From Syncephalastrum monosporum B8922 (Eukaryota > Mucoromycota > Mucoromycetes > Mucorales > Syncephalastraceae), in NCBI GenBank assembly GCA_000697355.1, contig JNEN01000841.1:248001-312000 (forward strand): 64,000 nucleotides of DNA, read 5' to 3'. The notes under the pieces are model-generated. The model ran no database searches. It was not told where the DNA came from and saw nothing but the letters and a program-made list of their open reading frames with translations. Both the position numbers and the translations under genes were made by a program. Of this stretch, positions 50,718 through 61,478 are shown in pieces. Positions within the stretch are counted from its first letter, which is position 1. Each line of letters begins with the position of its first letter.

Positions 50718-50921
50718 TAGAAAGTCGAGGAAAAAGTTGGGAAAAGAGGAGGAGGATGAAAGTGACTCACCCACCCGGCTCCAGCGCAAGAAAAAAAAAA
50801 TAGACAGACGTACTCCGAAAATGGAAAAAAATACAACGAGGAACCTGTCAAATCATTCATTTTATTAGGTCTGCCTCTTGCTGTTCCGGCTGTTGACGGC
50901 CATTGCGCCCCGTGGCACGGT

Positions 50922-51821
50922 TCAGTAGAGGCCGGGCAGAATGACCCATCGTTTCCGGGGGAAAGCCGCCTTGTAAGGGTCGCCAAATGTCTTTTGATCC
51001 CAGGCTTCCGCCTCGCCCGCCGTGACCGAGAGGTTGACGGTCGTCCATACGAGGCCGCAGAGGTAGGTGAGATTGCGTCCGCGGTTGACAAGGCACAGCG
51101 CGGCGTAGACGAGGATGTCGGCGAGGTAGTGCGGGGCCACCACGCGCTCGAACCAGTCCCCGCGTGGAATCGCATAGCCCTTGTGGTCTTTTTTGAGACG
51201 GGCGAGGATGGCATGGCAGCGGTATTGGTGCACCGACGCGTAGACGAAAAGCAAGACGCCTGCGACGGTCCATGGCATCGGCGTCGGGGGTGCTCTGGCC
51301 GTGACAGCCGGCCACCACACCCCGAGCGAGACAGCGCCCTCGATCCACGCAGCCAAGACCATCGCACCATAGAAGCCAAGCCCCGCCAGGTAGTGCGAGA
51401 CGTGCATGCGCGCGTGCGCCGAGGCCTGCTCGACGCACACGCTCTCATACGCCCGCCGCGCGAGGTGACACACCATCATGCAAAAACTGATAGTGACCGT
51501 GGCCGCGTCGACCCGGTCACTGCCTTGCGGCGTGTCCCACCTCCGCAACGCGTCCATCAGCGGGCCGTGCGGGAGGACGGCCATCTCGAGCGCACAGTAC
51601 AATGCGAAGGCGAGACCCACAAAGTAGAAATGAGCGAACCAGGCTTTCGGCACGGTCAACTGCTGGAGTCGTGCTTGGATGGTGGTTTGCGGCCGATCGG
51701 CGGTGTGATTCAGACGACCATAGGCAAGCACGGTGGAGCGCAGGAAAGCGAGACGCTGCGTGACAAAGGCAAGGAGGGCGAGCGTTATGAGGCACACCCG
51801 CAGGAGGGTCACCAGAATCAT
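50922..51821 (-). CDS. Polyprenal reductase / steroid 5-alpha-reductase-like (SRD5A3/DFG10)
   Basis: An intronless 299-residue membrane protein with about six hydrophobic segments. The C-terminal domain has the family pattern AIPRGDWFERVVAPHYLADI, then VWTTVNLSVTAGEAEAWDQK and FPRKRWVILPGLY, where the second block binds NADPH. The middle carries YASVHQYRCHAILARLKKD. These match SRD5A3/Dfg10, the ER enzyme acting in the reduction of polyprenol to dolichol, needed for the lipid carrier used by DPM1 and N-glycosylation. It lies 205 bp upstream of the ProRS start in the same direction, a very tight gap. Confidence 0.9.
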   Translation of the reverse strand: MILVTLLRVCLITLALLAFVTQRLAFLRSTVLAYGRLNHTADRPQTTIQARLQQLTVPKAWFAHFYFVGLAFALYCALEMAVLPHGPLMDALRRWDTPQGSDRVDAATVTISFCMMVCHLARRAYESVCVEQASAHARMHVSHYLAGLGFYGAMVLAAWIEGAVSLGVWWPAVTARAPPTPMPWTVAGVLLFVYASVHQYRCHAILARLKKDHKGYAIPRGDWFERVVAPHYLADILVYAALCLVNRGRNLTYLCGLVWTTVNLSVTAGEAEAWDQKTFGDPYKAAFPRKRWVILPGLY

Positions 51822-52003
51822 ACGTTTGTCAGTGGAGTATTAATTGGATGGTTCTTTTTCTTCTTCTTTATGGGAGAGAAGACGGGGGTATGTTTGAAGG
51901 AGTGTTCAAGTGAATGAGAGAGAAAGAGAACAAAAAAAAAAAAAAGGAACAGGAAAAGAAGGAAAATATGATACACATGAAAGGAATTAAAAAAGAGAAG
52001 GTC

Positions 52004-53001
52004 TTAGTAGTACACGTGCAAGACGCCGAAGGATATGTTGATGAGGATACCCGCGACAATACCTAGCCTAGACATGAGCGCTTACTCTTCCTACACCTGT
52101 GGTCGCTTACCCATCTGATGGCGTCTTGTAAAGACGGATTCTCGGAACCAAAAGAGACAGATGATTCCCAGAAAGAAGCCGAGAACGAGGCCCCACACCA
52201 TTTCCTTGTATGTCCCTTGGGGTGCTATTTCATGTATGAGAGAAGATTCAGGGAGATCCCCATGCCATGTCCTCCACTTACTTCCGTCGGGCAGGGTCTC
52301 GCCCTCACCCACCGCATCCATCCACTGTTCTTCCCGGCGTCGAATCTGCTCAGGATCTAAGCTGTGTAAGCATATCATCTGCATCCAGCCGAACCCACGA
52401 GCGTACCATCTTCCGTGCCATGCCAGCGATGAAACCGCTCTCGCAGGCTCTGGATCTCTTCTTCGGTGAAGCCCGAGTCGCGCAGTCGGTCGAATCCGGT
52501 GCGTGGGGTGATCTGAGGCCGGTCCTAGGATGCGAAGAGGGTGAATAATCACTTTTGCTACGCCTTTGGATGGCACCAAAAGAAAGAAGAAGAAAGGGTG
52601 GGTCATGCATACATTGGTCTGCGAGTGAGGCTGGTAGTCGGACAGCGAGCAGTGGACGTAGACAGGCGGGGGCGGTGGCATTTTAGCTTTGGAATCGGAC
52701 ACGGTGAGTTTGCCCATCCCGTAATCGCGCAGCTGCCGACCGTCGTCGAGTATCCGAGCCGAGTAGATCAAGCGAATGTTCTTGTTGCGAGTCCGTTCGG
52801 CCTCGGTCTGCTTAATCTACACCGACCTTTGAGCATACACTGTACTTTCAATCGCCGGACTCGGGTCGTTGAGCAGCTTACCTTCTCTTTTATCGCTGCC
52901 ACTGAATCCTCGGGCGAGACCCGCACCACGAGATCCTGTCCTTCTGTAAACCGTACGTGCAGATCAAACGACTCGTAGTATTCGTCAGCTTCGGGTGGCA
53001 T
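52004..53001 (-). CDS. Ubiquitin-like membrane protein, DSC E3 ligase subunit 3-like
   Basis: Six or so exons encode about 250 residues. The N-terminus is a ubiquitin-like domain (FDLHVRFTEGQDLVVRVSPE, then IKQTEAERTRNKNIRLIYSA and RILDDGRQLRDYGM). The middle contains the DUF2407-type block PRTGFDRLRDSGFTEEEIQS and LRERFHRWHG. Two hydrophobic segments at the C-terminus (YKEMVWGLVLGFFLGIICLF, then GIVAGILINISFGVLHVYY) anchor it. This order is that of Dsc3, a subunit of the Golgi/endosomal Dsc ubiquitin ligase that controls SREBP cleavage and membrane-protein quality control. The last exon is tiny and uses the acceptor GGCTAG, which was needed for an open frame. Subunit assignment is likely, not certain. 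Confidence 0.85.
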
Positions 53002-53403
53002 GTTGTTTAGATATATGTATATATATATATATATGCACAGTAGATAGGTAGATAGCTATAATATATGAAGGAAAGTGTCTAAAGGAATGGCCGAGAGAGA
53101 GATAGCGGTGCTTCAACGGGCTTGAACGGAGCGCACACACACTTGCTTAAAATAAAAGATAATTGGAAGAATCATACGAAATCATGCGCTGGATCATTTT
53201 GTTTCTTGTTTCCTTTCCACCTCCTCGATATGCAGGTGTTTCATTGAACCTCGAGGCACACAAAAAGATGACAGCTATTTTGTCTAATGTCTATCAGACA
53301 CGGAGATAGATCACCATGAGAGCAAGAGAGGCAGGGTCCTGACTTATGGTAGATCTATAATATCTACTCCCTCCCCCCTTTTTTCTCAGCTTCTCGCAAC
53401 GAC
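53002..53403. other. Divergent intergenic region with an (AT)n repeat
   Basis: Between the diverging DSC3-like and Sec2-like genes. It carries an (AT)-rich microsatellite at 53011-53034 directly upstream of the DSC3-like start and a C-rich tract before the Sec2-like start. No gene seen. Confidence 0.6.
53011..53034. repeat. (AT)n microsatellite
   Basis: AT dinucleotides with one interruption, 10 bp upstream of the DSC3-like ATG on the minus strand. Confidence 0.9.
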
Positions 53404-54549
53404 ATGCTTTGCTCTAGACTGTTAAGACGTACCTTTCAAAAATGTTCCGAAGGTGGTTCCCGTCCATGGAGGCTCGTCCTCAGCGGCCGTTCCTCTCTTT
53501 TACTTTGGTTGCCTCACTCAGGAGACTTCCTCTCCCCCAACCCCCGAACCCTCCCCGCCGTCATGTTTACCGTTGATGGCCACAGTAGCAGAAAGGGTCA
53601 GCCACTACTTAAGTCCCAGTCGAGCGTCCATCGGTACAGCAGAATACCACGTCCATCTAAGAGAAGAGGTCAAGGAAGAGACCGTACTGACTCGCTCACA
53701 TATGAAAACGTACGCCTGCGACACAGCTACGCGCTGCTCGAACGTGACCACGCTCACCAAAAAGCCGTCGCCGCCGAAGCCGAGCGTGCGCTGCAGCAGG
53801 CCCACGCCGATCTCGAAGACTTGTCGTGTCAGCTCTTTGAACAGGCCAACGGGATGGTGGCACGTGCGCGGCGCGAGCAGGAGGAGGCCACACGCAAGCT
53901 CGAGACAACGCGGACGAAGCTCGCGGACGAGCAGCAGCGCCTGGCGCAAGCCAGGATGCAGCTGGCGTGCCACCAGGGTCGCTTGCTGGACCCGTGCGAT
54001 CTCGCCCACGACGCGCTCGGCCTGTTCCGCGACTTTGTCCAGCAGGCACGCGTGACAGAGCTCAGACACCTCCAGCGCTTGCCCTTTTTGAAACTGTGCA
54101 TCGACCAAGACGTGCTGCCCTGCCTCCAGCTCGGCAGCAACAAGTCCCCTCAACGGTGGGTGCCGACGTTGATTCAACGCACGTGCCCCATCGAACCTGC
54201 CCTGCCCACGTCGCCCGCCACGCCCTCCTCCGCGACCCACCACACGTCTTTCCAGTGGCCCTTGGTCCGACGCGCGTCCGCCTCGCTTTCGTTTACCTGC
54301 TTTGCCTGCGGCCGGCAGCGCACGCGCTCCACCGACCATTACCGAGTTCGGCTTCACCATGACAACTGGCACAGCATCGACCGGCCCTGCCGCGACCGGC
54401 TCGTGGCCGTGTGCGACTTTTTTGCATTTGTACGCTATCTCAAGCAGAGCCTTCAAGGCCAACAGCGGACCATGGACAGCCTGTTTCATGAATCCATACG
54501 TCTAAGGCTCAGTATGTTCTGCGCCCGCATCGGGATCACGCCTCTCTAG
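53404..54549 (+). CDS. Rab GEF of the Sec2/Rabin8 family
   Basis: A 381-residue open frame without internal introns. A coiled coil starts at ENVRLRHSYALLERDHAHQK and contains the Sec2p signature LEDLSCQLFEQANGMVARAR, continuing through EQQRLAQARMQLACHQG. The C-terminal half (FLKLCIDQDVLPCLQLGSNK; SFTCFACGRQR; DRPCRDRLVAVCDFFAFVRY; SLFHESIRLRLSMFCARIG) matches the conserved region of Rab3IP/Rabin8 and GRAB. The family catalyses GDP-GTP exchange on Sec4/Rab8 on secretory vesicles moving to the hyphal tip. The first ATG at 53404 gives an unusual hydrophobic N-terminus; the next Met at 53563 (MFTVDGHSSRKG) may be the real start, or an early intron may be present. It converges on kaptin with a 30 bp gap. 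Confidence 0.8.
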   Translation: MLCSRLLRRTFQKCSEGGSRPWRLVLSGRSSLLLWLPHSGDFLSPNPRTLPAVMFTVDGHSSRKGQPLLKSQSSVHRYSRIPRPSKRRGQGRDRTDSLTYENVRLRHSYALLERDHAHQKAVAAEAERALQQAHADLEDLSCQLFEQANGMVARARREQEEATRKLETTRTKLADEQQRLAQARMQLACHQGRLLDPCDLAHDALGLFRDFVQQARVTELRHLQRLPFLKLCIDQDVLPCLQLGSNKSPQRWVPTLIQRTCPIEPALPTSPATPSSATHHTSFQWPLVRRASASLSFTCFACGRQRTRSTDHYRVRLHHDNWHSIDRPCRDRLVAVCDFFAFVRYLKQSLQGQQRTMDSLFHESIRLRLSMFCARIGITPL

Positions 54550-54579
54550 TTTTGTTCTTTTTCCATGTTTATCGTTATT

Positions 54580-56658
54580 TTATTGAGACGCGAAAACAAT
54601 GGCCTTTTCCATCTCTTTTTGATGCCTGTACTCGAGCAAAAGCTCTGCAATGCGCCGCTTACTGCCTTCGACATGCTGAAGGACGTCGAGGAGCCTCTCG
54701 CGGGCCCGCCGCATGTTGGGCTGAAAGATATGGATGCCGTACATGGTCGAAACGATCAATTCGTCCAAGCCGTCGCGGTTCAGATCGAGATGGGTCATGC
54801 GATAGATGGGGTAGGCGAACTGACGCCGCCACAAGACATTGTAGTCCTGGGTTCCCGCCACTATGTCACTGTGCTATCAGAAAAGGAGAGAAAAAAAAAG
54901 AAAGAGAAAGATGAAGTATACACACACACATACACAAATGTATGTGCGATTACCTTGCTTGTATATGAGGACTTGCCGGCCATAAGTGCCTATCAAGATT
55001 TCGCGCTCGCCATCCCAGTCTACGTCCATCACATGGGAGCAAAGAACACTGTCATAGTAGCCCGATTGGGGTAGGGACCGGCCCTTGGACAGACCATGGG
55101 TTTCAATCGACCTGGATAGCGTCAGAATTATCCCTCAGAATGAGGCTAATAGGCTGTACGGACCTGTAGACAATGGCTTGTTCAATAGCGCAAGTGACAA
55201 CGAGATGCAGCTGATCATCTTCACGCACTAAGGGTGTGAATCAGCGCGGGTGTCTTTTTTTTTTTTTTTTGGCGTTATGTATATTACCTGTCTTGGATAC
55301 TCGGGGTTGAAAGAGGAGGGTTGATGTGATGGGACTAAAGACACGTGTCCTTTCTACCTTGGTCTCTCGTCCGTCTAGGAAGAACATATGAGCCCATGCC
55401 ATGTAAAAAAAAAAACAGTCGCTGGGTTTACCTTGGTAAAAAGCCAAGATGACGTCGCCGTCCTGCCCTCCAGCGCACATCACACGCTGGCCGTTGGGTC
55501 GGTCGAAAAGGGAGAGAAATAGAATTCTAAGTCCATGTGAGTCTCTCGCTGTCCGAGATGACCGGACGGATGAGAAACTGACCTTGTTCTGCTCTCGCTC
55601 AATTGAGCTAGGATGGGAAAATGGTCAGATACGGTTTCGGTGATGAATTGCTGCCGATCTGGGTCGTACAGGGTCATATGCACTACGCCGTCCATGCTTG
55701 ACAACAGAAACGCAAGTCGCGTCTGCCCTTGATACTGAACCCTAACAAGACGTCAGAGAGAAGACAGGGGTCGATTTCTTTAGCATAGTACGTTGTGTGG
55801 GTCAGGTGCATCGGCGCGCTTGTCATGGGTATCGTGTGGCAGGAATCTAAAGCGGACACGTTAGACTGCCATAGTATGCGATCCGTATGTAACAGTTGCA
55901 TGCGTACCTCGGATGCCAGCAAGGGCTTGTTCGAGGTAAGGCAGCGGAGAATCTTTCGATGTAGAAAACAAATGAAGTGCGTATTGCATGCTATGGCCTT
56001 CTGGATCATGTCGCTAACGTATCGATAAGTCACACCTGATAAAGCCACTTAGTAGACCAGATCTACCTACCTCAGCGACAGCAATAGCTAACAACACGGT
56101 GGGAGTGGCGGATTCGGTTTCGACGGCATCCACAGCAATGATCTCAACTTGGCCTGCTCCCATCCTTATTTAGCTTCTGGCTTTTCGTAGAATTCTGAAC
56201 CTTTTTTTTTTTCTTTTCTTTTACCTGCTTCTAGACCCAGATCCAAGTGAAGTGACGTCCAATAACCGTCCCGTGACAGGTGGCTGGTCATTTCTGACGC
56301 GGACGCAGCTACCAAATGTCTGACTGGCTTCTTTAGCACTTTTTTGATAGATAGAAAATGACACGTGTTAGTCACCGAGAGGAAGGTAGCTTCTTCTATG
56401 GTTCTTACGCTTCGTCGGTGGTTTCTCGGGGGTGGGCACGTCTATGATGCGATGGGAAGGGAATTCTTCCTGGCGCGCGAGAAATGTGGGTAATCGTGAT
56501 TCAAATGTGGTCAAGCCGTAAATGTTGCTGCTGAATGTTAGACCCCCGTCTCGCTTATTGCATGGCGATGCTTACGTGCGTTCTATGCCATAGCGTGCAT
56601 AGTGTGTTTCTTTAAAGAGTTCATCTTCTGTATTTGACACAGGGTGGAAAGCCGACAT
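54580..56658 (-). CDS. Kaptin homologue (KICSTOR-type beta-propeller protein)
   Basis: About 450 residues in nine or so exons. Exon 1 begins MSAFHPVSNTEDELFKETHY and splices to TSNIYGLTTFESRLPTFLAR. The C-terminal half aligns along its length with human KPTN: EQAIVYRSIETHGLSKGRSL, YYDSVLCSHVMDVDWDGERE, ILIGTYGRQVLIYKQ, YNVLWRRQFAYPIYRMTHLD and LNRDGLDELIVSTMYGIHIF. FG-GAP-like D-x-D-G-x-x-E/D-I repeats predict a beta-propeller. In animals KPTN, with ITFG2, SZT2 and C12orf66, tethers GATOR1 to lysosomes and so controls TORC1. Internal exon limits between 55100 and 56300 are approximate, because several introns there are short. Identification of the family is confident. Confidence 0.85.
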
Positions 56659-56715
56659 GGGCGAAAAAGCAAGAAAAGAAAAAAGACGAGAGTCTTTATA
56701 TGGATACAACAATGA

Positions 56716-58077
56716 TTATGATTTTCTTGACCGATAGTATTTGAGGAATTCATGCTTATCGGACATGTTGAGGCTTGTCTTACGAAGACGAGCCATATTG
56801 CCGAGGCACAGGCTCAGCTGGCTGCCCACCACGTCCTCGGTGTCTTTGCCCGCCAGAGCTGCCAAGTCGCTCGCTTGTTGGCCCGCGCTCATCGTGGCAC
56901 TGCACGGCACGTCGTCGCTTGCCAATCGCTTCACCAGCAGCGTGTTGTAAAACTGCGAGCAGAGGCGTGCAAAATGCCAGAGCTGGCTGCCCACAGTAAA
57001 ACTTGGCGGCATGTTCTTGTACTCGTACCTGGAACGGAGGGGTCAGCAGCTCCATCGGATCCCACCCGACTTAACCCCCCCCCCACCTCTCTCTCTCTCT
57101 CTCTCTCGTTGGACTTACTTGAAGGCGACGAGATGAAAGTGGGCATCCCGATCCGAGGGCTGGTATTCGCCGAAAAGAGGGGCAAACTCGAGCAGCGCGC
57201 GGCCGTTGGATGTCGTGCCTTCGGGCAAAACCACCACAGGGCCCCATCGGCGTTGCTTGGCGGCCTGCGCGAGCTCCTTGACGGTGTACAACTTCTCATT
57301 TGGTTCGGGATGCGCAGGAACTTCGGCGCAGGTGCGGATGGCTTGCCAGAGGCTGACGGTGCGTAGTTTTTTGCCGTGCACCCGCGTGAAGATGGGGTCG
57401 TGGCGGTAAGCGAGGTAGAGTAGATCAATGTACGAAGTACTGTTGGCAATCATAACATCGCCTGATCGCACCGGGGTCAGTGTCGGTGCTTTCTTGTTGG
57501 TGCGACTCGTCCTTATCAATGGTCAGCAAAGAGAGGAAAAAAAAAAAAGAAAAGAGGCGACAACGTTACCCCCGTCTTAAGGACACGGTTTCGGTCTTGA
57601 TATGGAAGAAGCCGAGAAACAGGAGGACAGCGCGCAGGAGGAGCGCAGAGAAGCATCGGGTCCATATCCGCCTTACAGGCCCTAGTGGCGTCTAGTCAGA
57701 TGGATGAGTCTCGAGGCGGTCGACACGGTTGGCAGGCGACATACCAGCAGGGTGCCGATGACGGTGACGAAGACAACATAGAGCAAAGCCAAGGCAATAA
57801 CGAGCACGCCCTTGACGAGGCCCTGTATAGGACCCACAATGTAGTGAATCACATTGGACAGCGTGAGGAGCAGACTCGATTCAGTCCGTGGCGGCTGCGC
57901 AGGTGTCAGTTTCAAATGCATAATAACAAATAAAGACGAAACCAGGGCTTACCACAGGGGGCAAGAAGGGCTGTATGCCGGTACCGGCATCCTGGACGGG
58001 TGCAAAAGAGTGAAAGCGTGAGATGAGGGCTCATTGCACGTAGGATGGCATACCCTCCATCGCGAGTACTTTTCCAT
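56716..58077 (-). CDS. Lysophospholipid acyltransferase-like protein (LOA1/VPS66 family)
   Basis: Six or so exons, about 350 residues. The N-terminal exon MEKYSRWR joins DAGTGIQPFLPPV / PPRTESSLLL, which matches the start of fungal Loa1/Vps66. A hydrophobic segment (GPIQGLVKGVLVIALALLYV) precedes the acyltransferase domain. Motif I reads NSTSYIDLLYLAYRHDPIFT, where the usual catalytic His of HX4D is Ser. Motif III is PVVVLPEGTTSNGRALLEF. S. cerevisiae Loa1 makes phosphatidic acid and triacylglycerol at lipid droplets and is linked to vacuolar sorting. The frame at 57682-57921 would give an alternative start, but the splice chain to 58077 fits the family. A (CT)n lies in one intron. Confidence 0.85.
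57086..57107. repeat. (CT)n microsatellite in an intron
   Basis: Eleven CT units, preceded by a C10 run at about 57075-57084, inside an intron of the acyltransferase gene. Confidence 0.85.
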
Positions 58078-58264
58078 TCACGTGGCGGAACAAGAGTGGG
58101 GTTCAGGAAGAAGAGGTTCAGAAAAAAGTCCGCGGCGCAAAGGGTTGCCCAGTCGACGCGACCGCGTCTGTGTGGTGCGGGGTCTTCTTTCTTCTGGTGA
58201 TATCTCTCCCCGCGCACGTTACTTATAACTCTAGTGTCATATATAAACCCTCCATAAGCCCTCC
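58078..58264. promoter_or_regulatory. Bidirectional promoter, acyltransferase and GET2
   Basis: The two genes start 187 bp apart and diverge, so their core promoters must overlap or abut. A TATA-like ATATATAAA occurs on the plus strand near 58238-58246, about 20 bp before the GET2 ATG. Confidence 0.5.
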
Positions 58265-59418
58265 ATGCCAGAACTCACCGAGCAAGAGAAGCTGGAACGG
58301 CGCCGTCAGAAGAGACAGCAGCGCATTCTTGCTTCGGCCGACAGTCGTTTGAGCCGCATTACCGGCACAGCCTATCGTAAGTTTTTTTTTTCTTAGCATA
58401 TACAAAGTAAAGCGCGATCGTCTCATTCGGAGCAGCTCTTCGGGCATCACCGACGCCGTCACCGTCGACGTCGGCCTCATCGCTTGCGCCCTCGGAACAA
58501 GCCCAGCCACGCTCGCGATCGCCGTCGCCTGCGGTGTTTGGCTCGACATCGACCGACACGCTCCGATCACGGAAAGCCAAAGCCAGCACAGCGTCGTCGA
58601 GTGCGCCGGTGAGCGTCAGCGCCACGCACGCCAGCGCGCGGTTCCTCGACGAAGACCCGAGCGAAGAACTCGGCGCACCCCCGGCGCTGCAGCCCGAAGA
58701 CCCGCCTTCCCTCTTTGCTATGCTCGACCCGTCATTACACTCACAGCACCAACCGCACCAGCAGCAACCACCCGCTGCCGATATCAACCTCAACGACCTT
58801 TTCCAGGGCCAGTTTCCCTTCAATCCGGCCCTCCTCGCCAGCCTGCAAGGCAACGCCGAGCCCGAGCAGCAAGACACATCCAGCCAGTACTGGAACCTGC
58901 TCCATTTCGTGTCCATGCTCTGGCTCGGCATCTACGCCGTCTATACGGAATGGCACTACGGCGGATACGAGCGCTTTGCTTCCTTGCTCACCACCAACCC
59001 GGCCGAGATCACCCAATATCCGTCCGTTCCCTTCGTAAGTGGCTGTCTGCCAACACGTTCTTGCGGTATCTAAAGCAAACGATAGCCTCTGTTTTGGTAT
59101 TTTGTCACCCTCGAATTGCTGATGCAATCCGCGCGCATGATGTATCAAGAGGTAAAACACGCTTGATTGGCGAACGAGAAAGAAGGGAGAAAAAAAGGAG
59201 GGGAAACTGACTTGATAACCGTTGATTCTCATTAGAGTCCTACAAGCCGTGGATCGATGCTGACGGGGATCATCCAGCAGTTACCACCGCAGATTGCCAA
59301 CGTGGCCAACATAGGTCTGCGATATTGGCTCATCTTCTCCTTCCTCATCAAAGACTGTCTCGTGCTCGTCTTTGTGATTGGCTTTGCCGAACTCTTATCC
59401 CCCTCCCCCGTCGCCTAA
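58265..59418 (+). CDS. GET2: GET complex subunit 2 (Get2/CAML-like)
   Basis: Four exons, about 310 residues. The N-terminus MPELTEQEKLERRRQKRQQR, then ILASADSRLSRITGTAY, is the positively charged Get3-binding helix typical of Get2 and CAMLG. A Ser/Pro/Ala/Gln-rich linker follows. Three hydrophobic segments near the C-terminus (SSQYWNLLHFVSMLWLGIYA; WYFVTLELLMQSARMMYQE; IGLRYWLIFSFLIKDCLVLV, then FVIGFAELLSP) form the membrane domain. With Get1 it is the ER receptor that inserts tail-anchored proteins delivered by Get3. Exon 1 is 58265-58376. Confidence 0.9.
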
Positions 59419-59683
59419 TCTCTCTTTGCCCCTTTTTTTTTTTTTTTACATATCATCCCCATCCAAGGAAAACCAAGAAAAAAAGAAACGAGCCCAACCA
59501 GCACACACACATTGTGCTTCCAAGATAACCCAAATAACGCCTTCTTGATTGATGATATTGGAGTGGCGTGTAATGTTGCGCGTGTGTGTATTCGTGTAGC
59601 TTTATATACTGTACAGAACTGTATGCGAAAGAGGGAATGATGAGATGACAAGGCGAAAAAAGAAATACAAATTGAGGTGGTGT

Positions 59684-60159
59684 TTAGGGCTTCGCATTAG
59701 CGACGAGGTCAATGATAGCATCGGTGTGCATGCGTGCGATCTCAAAGGATTTTGACTGGTCGTTACCTAATACGTGCCATATGTATATGAGTATATGAGG
59801 CTAAAACAGTTACCGTTCCTCATCCCGCTGCGTCTGACAGCTTACCAAAGTGAACGGTCAGCTTCGGCGTCGTCTTGGGATCCTCTGACTGCAAGAGCTG
59901 GAACTCGACCGAGGGATTGTTGTACTGCATCCGCGGCAGGTTCTCGTGCAAGAAGTGTCTACGCTGCAAGTCAGTCGAGCCTGTTCCATGTCAAACACGA
60001 AGTCAGTGCTACGTACTTTGCGGAAGCGCTCTCGTTGATGCCCTTGATGGCATAAGCAAGCGAGATCTTTGTAATGTTCGAGGCGAGGGGTGCCGCACCG
60101 GGACCGGAGGCGAGGGCACTGGCCAGCTCGCGGGCCGATTTGAGGGATCGCAGGGCCAT
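59684..60159 (-). CDS. Mitochondrial large ribosomal subunit protein mL61 (Mrp49-like)
   Basis: Three exons, about 112 residues. MALRSLKSARELASALASGP forms an Arg/Ser/Ala-rich presequence-like start. SASAK joins HFLHENLPRMQYNNPSVEFQ, the conserved motif of the L51/S25/CI-B8 thioredoxin-like domain, and the last exon is NDQSKSFEIARMHTDAIIDL, then VANAKP. Among this superfamily the pattern HENLPRxQYNNP best fits fungal Mrp49/mL61. mS25 and NDUFA2 share the fold and are the alternatives. The gene converges with GET2; the stops lie 265 bp apart. Confidence 0.75.
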
Positions 60160-61478
60160 CACAAAGTGGAGGTGGAAAAAAAGGGCTGAGTGTAGACTGG
60201 CCTGCTTTTGCTTTGCTTTGCTTTGCTTGTTTATTTGAACGTCACACCTCGCCTTTTCGGAAATTCGTCCCCAGCACCCGCAGAAATCGAATGTGGGGGC
60301 CAAAATGGGAATCTCGAGAGCTTCACATGTTTCTCGCCTTCAGATGGACTGACTATACATACAGTATTGTTATATCTGGGGATTTCTTTTCTTCAGAAGA
60401 AGATTCCATTTGCCACCAGACCTTGCAAGAATCAACGCTGATCTTTCTTTTTTTTACCTCTCTCACACTCTATACCATATTAGATTGAACGAAAAGACTT
60501 TCTCTCGTACCCAGGGTGATATCATATTGGAGTAGGAATGACATCCACCCATCATGAGTCCCGATAGCACCGTATACTGCCCACCAGCCTACGTTTCACC
60601 CTCTTGCATTGGGCAATATGTGGACAAACCCAATTTAGTGCGGCTCCGTTCTTTCCATTCCTGGTTTTTACAAGGGATCTTGTATTCTATTTGAAAGCAA
60701 TTATGAATCAGAGTCACCCGACCGATGATCCCGGGGAAAGCCAAATATGGGAGCCTACGGAAGCCCCATCCTCAACATTCTCTATCATAACATTGTCCAT
60801 GGTGTCCCCTGACCATTCATTAAGCTTTTGCGAAATCCCGGTAAAAACGCGCCCCGATCGAACTTAACCCCCCTAACTTATTTTTGTAACCCCTTGAGGT
60901 GCAGCTGTTCGTTTTTTACTGTTGTCTGTTTTTCTTTTTTTTTTTTCAAGCCTGACAAATCGAGTAGATTCTCCTCGTCATCTAAAAACCTTGTAGAGTA
61001 ACACTGCCAAGACGGACCCACCGATTATCCGCAACAACACAATGTAATGACATACACGCGCACGTTCAAAAATTTCCTTTGCGTATGACAGGCCTCATTT
61101 TGGTTGAAGGGAGAAAAGCCTTGCTTTTACGACAACGTTTGCGCCTGTGTCAAAAGGTAGAGATGTGGGTCGTACCAGGATGATTGTGGGCGGAGCTGGA
61201 TTGCTTGAGGGTTTGAGGTTGTTGGAAGCTTTGGGTATGAACGTATACTGTATGTGTGTTATTTTGCTGCGCTTCATGCCGACCTGTCACGTTTCATTTG
61301 GGCTTCCCAACCTTCCAAAGTGATGAATCCTTTGCCTATTTAGTAGTGCATACGCCACTCTGCCCGTGGTGTCGCACATGATATATAAAAAAATGCCTCG
61401 TTCTCTTTCTCCCTTTCCAAGGAACCTCCTCTTTTTACTCTTTCTTCCCTTTACCAACACTTCTTTCCCTTACCTTTC
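60160..61478. other. Intergenic region of 1.3 kb without a recognised gene
   Basis: The left end holds the mL61 promoter with three tandem gctttgctttgctt units near 60208-60222. A C/T-rich leader (61395-61476) precedes the BTB gene. Between them I see no frame with coding character and no RNA gene. Confidence 0.6.

Noticed and set aside
50994..51917. A 307-codon plus-strand frame opposite the polyprenal reductase.
   Set aside because: Shadow of a recognised membrane enzyme; charged antisense composition.
53605..54489. A 294-codon minus-strand frame opposite the Sec2-like GEF.
   Set aside because: The plus strand carries the Sec2p signature; the antisense is a GC-rich shadow.
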